From Marthasterias glacialis (Eukaryota; Echinodermata; Asteroidea; Forcipulatida; Asteriidae): a DNA stretch of 64,000 nucleotides. Under the pieces are notes generated by a model that saw only the letters and a list, made by a program, of their open reading frames with translations, had not been told where the DNA came from and ran no database searches. Where the stretch lies: positions 16,177,802-16,241,801 of the forward strand of contig OU452223.1 of NCBI GenBank assembly GCA_911728455.2, in the 5' to 3' direction. Both the position numbers and the translations under genes were made by a program. Below, piece by piece: positions 1 to 12,380 of the stretch (the first letter of the stretch is position 1; the number at the start of each line of letters is the position of its first letter).

Positions 1-426
1 TTCGTATTTTTAGTAAATAATAAAATATTCCCCCATCCGTGCCATCCCATCCCTGATGATTCTACTTAGTACAACAAAAATAACAAGTGATCACTCCTGC
101 CAGAGTCCCAAGTACAACATCAAAACAAACGGACATAAGACACCAATTACCTGCATCATACACTTTTAAGGAGATGAACAAACATCTGGAAACTGTCCAA
201 TCCAAGGATGTAAGCAATAATCGCCAGTAATTGTGTACGTCAATGGACGGTTTTCAGTGGTTTTAGACGTTTTAAACCCGTTGCACACCAAACGCGGAAC
301 GAGTGGAAGCCATTTTGTGACAACCCTTAAATTTAGGTCACTTGATCGTTCCCGTTTTGAAAGTTAACTACAGTGCAAAGTGTATTCATGTAAAATCGTT
401 GGGTGCAAGGTTGTAGTTTAGTTAGA

Positions 427-470
427 TGACGTCAGATGCAACAGGTGTGTGTAGTCGAGTACACCTGTTG
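427..470. promoter_or_regulatory. CRE palindrome followed by a 10-bp inverted repeat
   Basis: TGACGTCA, the full cAMP-response-element palindrome, lies at 427-434. Just after it, CAACAGGTGT (439-448) and its exact reverse complement ACACCTGTTG (461-470) flank a 12-base loop. Each arm contains a CAGGTG/CACCTG E-box. The pair could form a hairpin or present two E-boxes. No gene start is visible nearby, so the regulatory role is inferred from motifs only. Confidence 0.3.
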
Positions 471-2404
471 AATTAAATTGCATGAACAAAATAACTAATT
501 AGGGCCGCGCAGTTTCAGTTTGCATATATTTTACGGTATCACTTAATAATTGTGCAATGAGTAAAAACAAATAGTCAATACAAAAATGTAATCTGAAAAA
601 TTTAAGCTCACTTATTTCAATTTCAAATTTAATACAAATGCCAGTCCATCAGAGAAAATTCTAAGTACGAAATACTATAGAAGTGGGGGGGGGGGATTAA
701 AAAAATAACATCCCACAAATAGCCCATGCCAATTTTAATTCGCATTACAAAAAAATACGAAGTTATAAAATGGAACAAATAATCTGTATTGAGACACAAT
801 TTTTTAAGAAGTATTTTAGCTTATGGGTTGAACAGATTATGCGTTTTTTCCACGTTTATTTATTATTATTATTGATTTCCTTTTATGACCTCATATCCCT
901 TCTTCAATACTTGCCTGCTTTTAACAGAAGTCCATAAAGGATTGTATGTAGGTTGTGACGTACTTCCGATGGAGTGCTTCCGCCGGTTAATACATGGATA
1001 TAACACTTTGTTGTGGTCAGGCAATTGTTTCGTTTTGTTATGACGTGGACAACTTTATGTAAATCACTGCAATCAAAATTCTTTATCAATTGGTACTGTT
1101 TCATAATGGAGGGAAATTCCTCCCTGCGGTTTCATTCACTAGTCAACGGCCTTTGTAATAGATTCATGGTGGTGACATATCCGGAGGGGAATTAAACGGC
1201 GTGTATGCGTTCGTGTACATCTTTAACAGAAGTTGTTTGCGAGGACTGAAATAGTTTTACGAGGACTGGAGTAAATAACTTTTTTCTTGTGAATTGGTTT
1301 ACTTTAATGAAGTGATCAGTCCCCTTCGTATGACGGGGAGGAAGAAGGAACGGTCTTCTTCTGAAAAAGGACGAGCATTCACCAAAAATACAAAATATAC
1401 ATGATGACTTCTCAAGATATAAAAGATAAATCTCCAGCAACTATCAATTTATTCCTCAGAAAACAGTCGTAGAACACAATATAATAATACTTAATACTAA
1501 ATAATAGCACTACACAGCAAAATACAATACTCAATATTGAACAACGTGAAGGTCACAGGTCAACACATGACATTAGGCCTACATTGTACAATAAAATAAC
1601 GATGACTATTATAATTATATCAAAATCTCTCCAACCATGTTTCACGTTTCCGAAATGCAATTCTAAGATGTACTCCACAGGTTTTTTTTCCCCACGCACT
1701 GCTTCACTGTGGAGCTCATTTGCCTGTATCCTGTTTCCCTGCGGGCTATAATCTTTCTCAATTTAAGCAGAATGTAAACAGTTTTTCTTCTGCCCTAATT
1801 TCTTGTGCTTTCTTTCTCTTTTCCTTGTAGCCTTCACCTAGAGTGGTCTTGTGCCTTGTGATGGACAACTTACATAAAAAAAAATAATAAACGTTCCAAC
1901 AAAATGACTTGGTATAAACCCAAATGCTAATCATATAACATTATTCTTGATACACTTTAGGAGCATGTCAAGAGCCACGCTTATAATTTAAGGAAAATTA
2001 CCCAGATAAAATAGATAAAAAGATGGATTCTGGATAATTTACTTACTTGCTTACTTTACTTACTAAAAAATGAAGTTTACTTGTCAGAAAATGTAATTGA
2101 TTTGTTTTCTAGAAGCTGAATAACTTTTAAATATTTGTATTTATTACTTTTGTATAGTATTTTTGAACATTTAGCATCAGTTGACATAGGGAGCCTATTA
2201 GTGTGGCACACCCCTAACATCGGAGCTTGCCCTACATTAACCTCTGTCTAAATTTGATAAGTATAGACTGCAACATTTTGTAGAGGGGTCGATGACCAGT
2301 GCTTTTTACGGGGCGAGTAGAGGTGCGAGTACTTTTCCAAGTTGGGCAATATAAACAAACAACAAATGTATAACACATTACATTGTATACATTTTAAAAT
2401 CGAA

Positions 2405-2460
2405 GAAGGGAGTTGCCCCCCCCCCCCCCCCCGTCCTCTTTGCTGGATTCTCCACTGACC
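2405..2460. repeat. Poly-C tract at the edge of a dispersed repeat fragment
   Basis: A run of about 14 C is followed by GTCCTCTTTGCTGGATTC and a CCACTGACC motif. This combination of a homopolymer and a CCACT motif recurs near 12340-12364, 38840-38890 and 40365-40392. It is probably one end of a dispersed repeat rather than unique sequence. Confidence 0.3.
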
Positions 2461-3442
2461 ATGAACCATGGGTGAGTGGAGATTAGCTTCTTATTGCTGC
2501 CTGTAATCAAATGAGAAACAAAATGGCGTAAACACAGGGAGCTGAAATGTGCAGGGGTGGCGAGTTCCAACTCTGATCCGCGTATGACTTTAACATGGGA
2601 TTCCCCACTCACACAGCTAGGTACCATAGAAAAATCAGCGCTGGGGTTAACAGCAGTACAAATTAAAATCGGGTCGTGGACAATTACCCCGAGACAGAAT
2701 TAAACTTAATTACAGTTTAGTAAGAAATCTATTACAAAATTCAACGTATGCGAGTACAATCAAGATTTTATCATTGTAATGTAACCTTTTAAAATTCAAT
2801 TCATTGTGCGAGTATGAATTAGAATTTTACAATAATGTGGGCCAATATATTTTTTATTTGTTGCAATTTTTAATTCTCGCCCTCACAGCCGGAAAAGAAA
2901 GATGAAATCGGGTCATGGATGCATACAACATACAAATTTACCCTTTAAAAAGATAAGGCTTGCACTAAATAGTTCTGCAAACTTTTTGTTATTTAATAAG
3001 AGGGTGTATATTGTAGACTAAATTAGTGTAGCCGATATAAAAAAAAAATGGCGATTCAGTTACTTGGTTGAGATAAAAGGGTGGGGTTTTCCACATTGAG
3101 TTATATAAAACAAGTTAAGTTTAAGTTTGTATTTTTTTTTTATAGATATGATACATGATCGGCGATGATGGCGTGTATGTGTAAATGACTTGCTATGTCA
3201 TTCCAATCTCCTCGCCGTATCACCGGTTGTGTATACTTTCACCATCACAGCTTTATGAAATAAAAACGCGCTAGGAGCCATTTTAGTGGCTTTGATACGT
3301 GGTAGTCTTGATCCAAAACGTTAATATCGCAAATTCATAGAATGCACAATGCCCTTTGTATTTGAAATGTGTATATGTATAATAACAGAAAATCTTAGGG
3401 CTTTGGAAGAAGTATAAAAAGGTAAACAAATTCTTTGACACA

Positions 3443-6400
3443 TTATACTGATGGAATGTCTGCTTGTACTCCAGCGTCCGATGTTTGCGGTTTGTTGTCA
3501 GAATCCACGCCTTCGTTGTCCAGACCCCTTGCGTTCTCCCTGGCTGCGCGTCTCAGCTCCCACGGGCAGCTCCCTTCGGTCCAACACGCCACCTTCTGCT
3601 GCAAGGGTTCCGGTATGAGCATGATTAGGAATCCGACGATTACGAGGACGGAGCCGCCGATCTTCAAGTTGCTGAAGTTCGTCCCACGGAAGACCAAATC
3701 GACGACTGTTTTAAGAAGAAAATAAAACATCTTATATGAAAAAACAGAAGACACCTCAAAACAGTTAACCCACACAAACTCTAATCGCTCATTCATTGGC
3801 TTATTAACAACATTGAAGATAGAATAGACGAAGTTGATAAAACGTTCATTTCTTTGAAGGTAATCATCACTAATCAGCCGGAGATGCAGTTGCTTTTATC
3901 TTTCTACAAATCACAAGTAAACTTTCTTGGTCCACAACCAAAATAAATTAAAACTCAATGATTAAGCTGTCTCATATAACTTTTCTGATTCGTTACCCTA
4001 AAAAATAATAGTTTATGTGGACTTGAGTTTCAGAAATCAGCAGTGTACACAGTGAAAACGATTATTGTTGACACTCACCAGCGTTGAGTGGAATACCAAG
4101 CACCGTTCCCAGGGCGATGAAGAGAGGAAATGTAACAGCGATCCCAAAGTTGATCAGAAAGTTGAATGCTGTCGATATTAAAAAAAAAAGTGTCCATAAA
4201 CGTGAAGTACATGTTTAACGATTTCATCTGTGGACATAATTCAATGTTGGACGATACACTATGCGTGGGAAAGGAATAATGGACCTATAAGCATGTAAAG
4301 TTAAGTTGCTTTATAACTATTGATTACGAACTTTGTTTCTTCTGTCTGTTGTATCTTTGATAGGGGTTTTCCTAAGATGCCTCGGCTAAAATGAACAGCT
4401 TCTGTACCCACTTCCATCGCGGTATTTCATAGCTATCAGTTCTACATGTACGTTCGTTGTTTATTTGAATCTGTCTTTCTTCGTTATAACCATCATGCTG
4501 ATTAACAATCTTATGTTGCGTGAAGGAATGAATATTATTACAAAATGGATTACCGGGGTATATTACTGGTTTAAGGATGAAGAAATTGCAGAAATATTTA
4601 TAAACTCGGTAAGATTTTACCGGTAACCAACCATTTACTATTCAACTAAAATGAGTTGTGTTAGGTACAACAGTTGTAAACAGAACTAGTGTAAATGCCA
4701 TCGCCGCATGATACCCTAACATTGCAGACGAACACCATGCATCTATCCTTCAAAACCATGTGGATGATACTGGACGTTGATTCTTGATGATTGTTGAGGT
4801 GGAAACGGTATGTTATGTTTGGTAGCCTCACCTACGCTGAGTGCAGCGCTACCGCACAGATAATCCCATGGAATCTTATCGAAGCTCCACGACTCCACCT
4901 CGGTGTAGTAAAAGATGAGGATGAAGGGCCATAAGAAGAGGATGTTGAAGATGCCCAAGACGCTCAGGAAGAGGCTCACTTGACCGGAAGTCGCGTTGCC
5001 GATGAAGCGTTTGAACAGCACCTGTGTGCCGAATGTTCAACACTAATCATTAGTAAAACACGCATTGGCTCAGTGGCCAAGCTAGGGGTGGAGCAAGAGG
5101 GGCAAACTCCCCGGACGCCATCTTGGGGGTGGGGGGGGGGACTCAAATCGACCAAGGTTCTTTGTTCTTTTTCTCCTTCTTTTAAGCGCGATGGGTAAGT
5201 TAAGAGTGGGTCGTGTAATATCTCAAAATAATAATACGATTTTGAAAGAGTGAGCAGGAGTGAAAGGGGCACTATCCTCTAGCCTTGTCCCCGTGGCACC
5301 AAGAACCCTAGCTACGCCCTGGATTGGCACACCTTACGGGTACACCAAGCGATGATCTCTTTTGAAAGACCGTGCGTGATGGCTCTGAATGACCCGGTTG
5401 AAGAAAAAAAAATCATTTCTAATTTAACCAGTGAATATTAGCAATCCTACAACACGAGTTGGACTATATACCAAGGATTTCTTTTTAATGATGATGAGTA
5501 TTATAATGTTCTGTTTATCTTTCATTTGTGATGTAATAGTTTTTATTTAATTCATCTATGATTGTACGCCCAATCGCCGATTTAAGTTGGAATTTTATTA
5601 CGTAATGGAATACTTTTCACAGTATACCGCCCATTGGGCATACCCTCTAATAATACAGTAAATTGAATGCGGAGTTGTTGTGTCGAACGTGTTTTGCTGA
5701 TATCTCAATTTGCCTCAATAATGATCCCGGATAGCTGAGAAAACGTATACAACCAGCACACATTCACCTCAACCAAACGAGTCCGGTGATAAAGTAATTG
5801 TAACTGCTTCGGGAATAAGAAGCCAGGATCAAGAAAACACGTCAGTAAATGTCCACCAACACACCTTATATATAGCTGAACCAATTGCAGCACCGATGGA
5901 GAAGCTGACACCAAGTGCCGTTGATCCCTCAAAACCGTCGGAGTATGATATCAGGACCATGCCGCCTATCGACATCAAAACGGAGACGCTCTATGGAACA
6001 AAACATAACCTACTATTTATTTAACAGGTTTTATTTGTCTAGTTTTGATAACACGGACATGACATATTCTTGGGGCAAATCTCTTCGTATCTTCTTGGGA
6101 AGCCATTGTGTCACTAAATATACGCATGCGTATATCTGCTACACGCCAAATTGTTGCTACTTCCGGCTGCAAAGCTGGCATACCGGAAAGTTTGTGTTCA
6201 AAAATCACTCATTTCATCGTTCGAAAGCATTGGGTCCTCATTTAAATTAGTTGTAGTCTCACTTAACGAGAATGCCTGAGTGAAAAAAAGAGAGGAAGAG
6301 GGGTCTACTACTACTAGCTTACCCTAACCGGAAGAAGAACCAACCGTTCATGAAGCCACAACCACGAGAATACGTAAATGAAAGCAGTGTTGGACGAGAA

Positions 6401-8169
6401 GATCGCTGTGACGTCAGCAGCGGCTATGAGTCCCAGTGCATAGACGTATAAGTAGTTGGTAACGGCCCAGCATGCTGCAAACGGTACCGTCAAGGAGAGG
6501 AATGTCCGCAAACATAGGCCTCGGCTCCCGAAAACGCCCTCAGCGTCTCTATAAAAAAACAAAAATGCTAAATGCCATCAAGACGGATGATATAGACCAT
6601 GTGACCCTTGTTTACAAAAGAGTGACCTTGTACATTCCAGGGCAATTACTGGCAGGCAAGATACTGCATGGGACATATGAGAAATTTTACATTTTGTATC
6701 ATAATTTCCACATAAATTCAATGGCTATTAAAATGAGAGCTGAACTAGTTGTGAGATGTGCCCCTTTCCTTCATATCCAAAGTTGATGACAATCGGACAG
6801 TGCAATCTCCATAAAATGAAAGATTTAAAGTATTTTCCCATTGAGCCGTGTACAAATCCTGCCTGCAGGAAGTCCAGGTTCTGTGGCTCTTTTGTAAACA
6901 TGTGATGTCACAGGTAACATGGTCTATACAATCGGCCTAATTTGACAACAACATTTAGACGTAAAAACCAGTTCAGTCAAAAGGTAACGTGGGTATTTCA
7001 ATAAAGTTTTAGAATGTTATGCCCGATTTATAGATGGTGAAAACTTTTACCGCCACTTCAGGAAGCGTTTACGATAGGGCTTACCCGTAAATAGTTTGGA
7101 ACCTTGGGGCGGGGACGGGGGTGCATCAGACCCCCTTTATGGCGTAGATTGTTTAGGCCAATCTTGCGTCATCTCAAGTGGATCCACGTAATTGGGGTAC
7201 GCAGGTGACAAGCAACAATGTACTTGTACGTTGTCCTAAGTCAACAATTAAAGATGCATAGCCCAATTTTCGCCGAGGAAATATTATTTTAATTTCAAAA
7301 CGTTTTCTCGGATCGAATTTTGACAGATGACGCTGCTTCAAAACGAAAAACATACAAAGAATTTCAGAACAACATTTATTTCCATACTCTTGTACAAAAG
7401 AAAATAATATAACGGATCAAAAATAAAAAAATAAATCAGTAAACGAAAATAGTAAAATATAAAAAGAGAGTTTGGAGGCTGATCTATGCCACGGATAATG
7501 CACAAGATAAATGTAACATGCAAAATTGTTTGTACATGGCTGAAGGACGTGAGATAATGTCGGGATCCCAACAATAATTCATTTTTAGTTTGTCATTAAC
7601 TACCACTTATCCTTGGCGGATTTGTTTGTGCATATACCTCAAGTGAAAGCTTATAACTTTCTTGAATCTATAAGAACAGCTATTTAAAATTTAAATCAAA
7701 ATTTGGAGGAAAATCGGCCAAAAGTCGGCCCTAGAATCGTTAAAACCAACATAAACTTGTTTAGAGGGCGGTGCGTTCAAATCATTCTCCAAGGGGAACT
7801 TAGACGGCTGTTTTATGAAACCTACCTGTACAATGTCTTTAGACCGGCTCCACTTCGACTCCTCGGTACGAACACCAAACAGCCGATAACATAAACCGGA
7901 TAGCAGACGAGCATCCACGAGGTTGAGAACCACACGTTTACGGAGGCCGACGAGAATTCCGCCGAGTATGTGCTCTGGCTGAACTGTGTCGACCCGACCC
8001 ACGAAAAGGCGATCCCCACCACGATAACAATCCCGAAGATGGTCTTTCGGACGTTTTCGGAGGTACTCGTACCCCGATCTGAACCGTCCGGTTGCGAGAC
8101 AACATTTTTGTTACCAACTGGCTCTTCTTCATCTTCGTCGGTTTCACTGCCTAAAAGCTGATCCGCCAT
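3443..8169 (-). CDS. SLC35F3/4: SLC35F3/F4-like solute carrier (drug/metabolite transporter superfamily)
   Basis: Predicted multi-pass membrane carrier of 412 aa (human SLC35F3 about 421, F4 about 521). Coding exons, 5' to 3': 8169-7826, 6548-6323, 5990-5865, 5021-4832, 4168-4079, 3705-3443. All junctions are GT-AG and in frame. Family landmarks in order: an acidic cytosolic N-terminus (residues 1-38), a first helix ending SWVGSTQ, TNYLYVYAL, DVTAIFSSNTAF, ISYSDGFEG, GSAIYKVLFK, LFLSVLGIFNILF, IPWDYLCG, NFGIAVTFP, GIPLNAVVD, then a last helix and a polar tail. These match the SLC35F3/F4 branch block by block. SLC35F3 has been linked to thiamine transport; substrate here is not known. The Met at 8169 is taken as start because the unspliced frame has a stop about 50 bases upstream. 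An extra 5' exon (8632-8746) could extend the N-terminus. Introns of 0.5-1.3 kb show no recognised gene. Confidence 0.88.
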
Positions 8170-8631
8170 GTCTCTGCGTTCTTTTCCGTTAATTTTGTTG
8201 AGATTGTTTCCTAGATTTTAAACACAAAGACGGTTGATTTATCAATAGACTTATCATCTTAGTGTCTATAGTGACAAGTATGATCACAGCTAGTGAATTA
8301 ACTATAGCACAATGGCAGAAGTGCCACCAAAAATAAATACATCGCGCGGCATTGAATATCGAGATGAACGCATCACACTGAAGATGCAGTGACCTATAAC
8401 CCCGAAGTATGGACGGTCATCCGTGCAAAAAAGTGAATGTTTCACTGCACGTTAACGTATAAGATAAAGGTATTTAAAATGCAACAATCCTTTCAAAACT
8501 AAAGTCGAGGGTGGAGGAACAACTAACGGGACGGTGGGCACTTCTTGTAGTTCATGTGAATCAATATTCACAGTTGCTACATAGTTCGTGCAGGAAACAT
8601 GGCAATGGATGTATTGTAAATCTATCAGTAC

Positions 8632-8746
8632 CTTCTGAAGTGGTAAACGATGTTTCTGTGTCCGATGCAGTATTTGCATCTTTCTCAGTCGTACCATCCC
8701 GCTGTGGCTGTGTATCGGTGGACAAGGTTTCGGCAACCATCGCCAT
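8632..8746 (-). CDS. Candidate upstream coding exon of the SLC35F3/4-like gene
   Basis: A minus-strand frame opens at an ATG (8746-8744) with an in-frame TAG 15 bases upstream. It encodes 38 residues beginning MAMVAETLSTDTQPQRDG, polar and rich in Thr, Ser and acidic residues. It reaches a possible donor, GAAG then GTACTG, at 8632/8631. Joined to an acceptor at 8211 (TCTAG, exon starting at 8210), it reads through the 41 bases before the MADQLL methionine without a stop and in frame, adding 52 residues. SLC35F3 and F4 also carry variable polar N-termini. The donor is weak at +4 to +6, so this may be 5' untranslated sequence or chance. Confidence 0.4.
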
Positions 8747-11264
8747 CCGTGGTGTACTCTACGTCCAAAAATGAGGAATATCTCTTTAAATAATTAGTAA
8801 TAGTAAACAATTGTATAGGAGAAAATAAATCAATTGAAAGCTTCTAGAGCGTGAATGAGGATGCGAGAATGATTTATTCCAAACGTTGGACAGTGCAGGG
8901 AAGAAATTCAAGATCTCAAGTAAGATTTAAAATATTGGGGAATTCAAGGCTTGGGGTAACACATTGTAGTAATTATATCTACTTAGTTGTTGGGCCAAGG
9001 AGATTAAAGCAACCCCCAAAAGGGGGAAAAGACGACCAGAGCAATGATTGAAACGTCCAGTTGTGAACGCACCGGTTCAGAACCACCACAACCCATTAGA
9101 GAGATCATTTTGGAGAACCCATAATTCTTTTAGAGAGGTTGGTTTGAAGACAATGTTTGTTGTGAGCCATCGTCCCGTGAGCAACCATCCCATCATGACA
9201 AACCGATCTCTCGGTCTTTTCGAACCTCCAGCTTCAAGCCCGTCCCAACCTACCTCTGTAGTGGTGGAACAAAACTAGTCGAAATATCCACATTTATCTT
9301 GGTTTTTAAGTACTTAACAACACCCTATAACAATGTTCAATGTTTGCCAACCCGGGTGATAAATGGTCTAGGATCTAGATGGTAAACAGATAAACGGAAA
9401 AATACACAAATATTTTTGCAAGGTATTCAAGATAAACCCAGGTCTTGTAAAATGAATGTTATACAATATTCCCCAAGTGAATGAGTGCCCATGGTCATTT
9501 CCTTCAGTGAATCCAAATATGAAGCTCTTAAAAAAAAATCTGCGAAATAAGTTTATAGGCTTTATGCACAGAGGCACGAAATTTTATTTCGAAAAGGAAA
9601 TGAGATAGTCAATTTCGAGGTAAAACATTTTACTTGATTTTCCCATCATTCCATACGTCTGTTTTCTTTTCATTTTGCACCAAATCCAGAAGTTATAAAC
9701 TCTGCTTAAAAATAAAATACACACAAACTTGATGATCAGAGTAATTCCATGGTTATTCGTGTCACCTCAAAATGACGGCGATAAGAAATTTGTCTCAATT
9801 ATATTTTCATGTTGAAAATTTGTCACCCAGGAAAACAACTTTCAACGTGTCAACACTAGAAAATCATTCAGAAAACCATGTATGTTAATACATGACCGTA
9901 CATAGCCACTGATCTTGCCTTACCTTTGCGCGAAGAACACGGTATAGCCACCCGAGGAGAGAGGTCAGTGCCACGGTACTCCAGCGTCTGCAGTTGTCTT
10001 CAAACTGATCGCCTTTCCAGGTATGTGTACTGATAACATTCCTCGATCAGTGCAAACTATGTCAACTGTATGCCCGATAAAATAGGCACATTTCCAATAT
10101 AATCATTTGGAGTTTACTGGAGTCTCTTTGCGACAGACCATGATGTTATCAGATCAGATCATGGTTTTAAAAGACAGGCCGTTGCAACAAAGATTTTGTT
10201 ATTATGGTTATCTGTGTCACGAACTCGGCCTAAATCAACCGGCACGCGCATGAACTTCGTTCTACCAAGCCGACTGTCTGAAAATAATTGCCAAACTTAA
10301 GTTAGCACATTTCACTTTTTTGTATCACATTGTAGGCCCGAGTCATTACTTAGGATAAATTACAGGGTTTGTAATTATCGACAGATGGTTTTCTAGTAGT
10401 TTCAGTCCGAAAGCGCACTGATCAGTTAGTTTTCCTGACGTGTCGTCTTCTGTTATCAGTCTCGAAAAAATAATGAACTCAAAATCGGAATTTCAAAAAA
10501 AGTATATTCCTGACAACGCTGAGCCCCGACCCTTGATGTGGTTGAATGACAGATTGCTCCCATGTCCCTTTTTCATCTAAAGTCTCCAAAACCGATGGTT
10601 TTCTCACATTCTGTTATCATGTGACATAATGGACGAAGCTGGGCAAGAAAATACAAAGGACTATAAAGTTTGGAAGACAAATCATACCTTTTTTTATGAA
10701 ACGCAAATTTGCGTTTAACCTAATCTGGGTGAGATTTTTATAGATATCAATCATAATTGCTTAGTCACCGAGTGGTGTGATGCAAAGTCCATCGACACTC
10801 TAAATAAAGGTGATCGACCGATAGCAAAGATGGAAAGATTGTCAGGGCAGGAATTTTAACCGATCACGCTCCCACAATACGGCATCATGCCACATAGGAT
10901 TAGGTTAGACGTGCTCTGAGCTATGAATTGGTTGGTTGGTTAGTAAGCTCCAGAGCTATGGTGGGACAAAGAGAACAAAATAATGATGTAACAAATAATA
11001 AAAGCAAAACTATGGTGGCCCTGATGGGACATAAATAATCACGACTATAGTCGTAAACTTATTCACGACAAGTCGTGCATAATTATTTTCGCGATGTCGT
11101 ATATTTGTTCACGTCTAGTTGTACATTATTCGCGACGTCGTACATTAATTCACAACTAGTCGTACATTTATTCACGACTAGTCGTACATTTATTTGCGAC
11201 TTCGAACATATTCACGTCTAGGCGTACATCTATTCGCGACCAGTCGTAAATATTTTTCGAGTAA

Positions 11265-11348
11265 AGCCCGGTTCATATCTTACAGTTAGGACTCTGTATC
11301 TGTGCACGTCACCAAAATTCGCTTTCGCGTGATCGTATGAACCGAGCT
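11265..11348. mobile_element. Nested 84-bp MITE inside the foldback element
   Basis: Inverted ends AGCCCGGTTCATA (11265-11277) and TATGAACCGAGCT (11336-11348) match at 12 of 13 positions and enclose 58 bases with no coding potential. The position between the two palindromic arrays indicates insertion into, or capture by, the larger element. Confidence 0.5.
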
Positions 11349-11359
11349 TATCTTTTTGA

Positions 11360-11457
11360 AGGGTTCAATCTGAATCCATTTTCCCCTTCATTGTGAAGTT
11401 TAGCGGCGCACAGCACGCTTCGTCTTACGCCCTCTGTCGCCCGTTTGATTGAACCCT
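11360..11457. repeat. Second nested inverted-repeat segment in the foldback core
   Basis: AGGGTTCAATC at 11360-11370 is mirrored exactly by GATTGAACCCT at 11447-11457, with about 76 bases between. It directly follows the 84-bp nested MITE and lies before the right-hand palindromic array. It may be a second tiny insertion or part of the original core. Confidence 0.4.
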
Positions 11458-12339
11458 CTAAGCTAATGAAAACATGCTTCGGGACGAAATTCACAACTGG
11501 TCGCTCGCGAATAAATATGAGGGGGCGTCTATGTCGCGAATAAATGTACGACTAATTGCAAAAAATAGACCACGTCGCAAATAAATGAACGACTAAAGAT
11601 AGTCGTAAAAAATATACGACGTAGAAGAAAATGTACGACGTCTTGAAGAAATGTGCGACGTCGCAAAAATATTCACGACTGGTCGTGAATGTACGACGTC
11701 GTGTGGATAATTGTACTTGTCGCGAACAGTTGTTCGAAGTCGTGAATAAATATACAACTAGTCGTAAATAAATGTACGACGTCTCGGAAATATTCACGAC
11801 CGTAGTCCTTAATATGTATGTCCCTTCAGGGCCACCACACAGAACATGTACCTGCAGAGAATGTACGGAGCCCCAGCAGTGCCATGATACTTGATGATTA
11901 GTAAATTGATAATTCATCTTACCAAGACAACTTATTGGGTGTGTTTGATTAGCTTCCCCTAGCCGAGCCTGGTCTCCACGTGTCGTTCGAGTAGCTCATG
12001 ACGTCACGCCGGTGGCTGACTCCAGTCACCCTGGTGACGGTCCTGACGATCGTGATGTTAGGTGGTGGAGGCATACCCTGTAGGGAGAAGTTTTAGGGGG
12101 CACTAGGGGGGGGCACCATTTTTCCTAGGTGGACACATTTGGCCAATTAAAACTGTAGTTTCCGTTTGTATTTTTTCCTAAGCAGGTCCCCTTTCAGCGC
12201 TCTTCTGACGTGTTGAGGTAAAACAAAATACATTTCAATAATTAAAAAGAATAGTTTTAAAAACATTGAAATTACTATAAATACTAAGATTTTATTCTGG
12301 TATTTTGTAATCTCAAAAGTCAAGATTTCAAATGGGGGG

Positions 12340-12380
12340 CTTGCCGGGGGACAGTTACGCCACTGACCCTGGGTTAGTGA
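12340..12380 (-). repeat. G-rich repeat end with AGTGGCGTAAC motif
   Basis: On the minus strand the motif AGTGGCGTAACTGTCCCCC starts at 12364. The same start, AGTGGCGTAAC or AGTGGTGTAAC, recurs at 38841 (plus) and 40392 (minus) inside SND1, each time next to a G or C run. It behaves like one terminus of a dispersed repeat family. Confidence 0.35.

Larger units (their letters stand above)
1..3442. other. Left intergenic stretch, no gene recognised
   Basis: No open frame here looks like a conserved protein, and all are short. The stretch is AT-rich, with a nine-base G run near 688 and a C run of about 14 near 2417-2432. The right end must hold the 3' untranslated region of the minus-strand SLC35F-like gene whose stop is at 3443. 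I see no AATAAA on the minus strand within about 400 bases of that stop. The only local structure I can point to is the CRE-like site and inverted repeat at 427-470. Confidence 0.5.
11014..11836. mobile_element. Foldback DNA element built of palindromic arrays
   Basis: An 823-bp element bounded by inverted ends: GGTGGCCCTGATGGGACAT at 11014 and its near-exact complement ending 11836 (ATGTCCCTTCAGGGCCACC). Inside the left end, from 11041 to about 11260, lie about ten units of roughly 22 bp. The typical unit is TTCACGACTAGTCGTACA, itself built around the palindrome CGACTAGTCG or CGACGTCG. From about 11513 to 11800 the same kind of unit runs in the opposite orientation. The centre carries two further nested inverted-repeat inserts. 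No open frame for a transposase is present, so it would be non-autonomous. Target duplications are not clear. Confidence 0.75.

Noticed and set aside
11552-11917. A 121-codon minus-strand frame
   Set aside because: It runs through the right palindromic array of the foldback element; composition follows the repeat.
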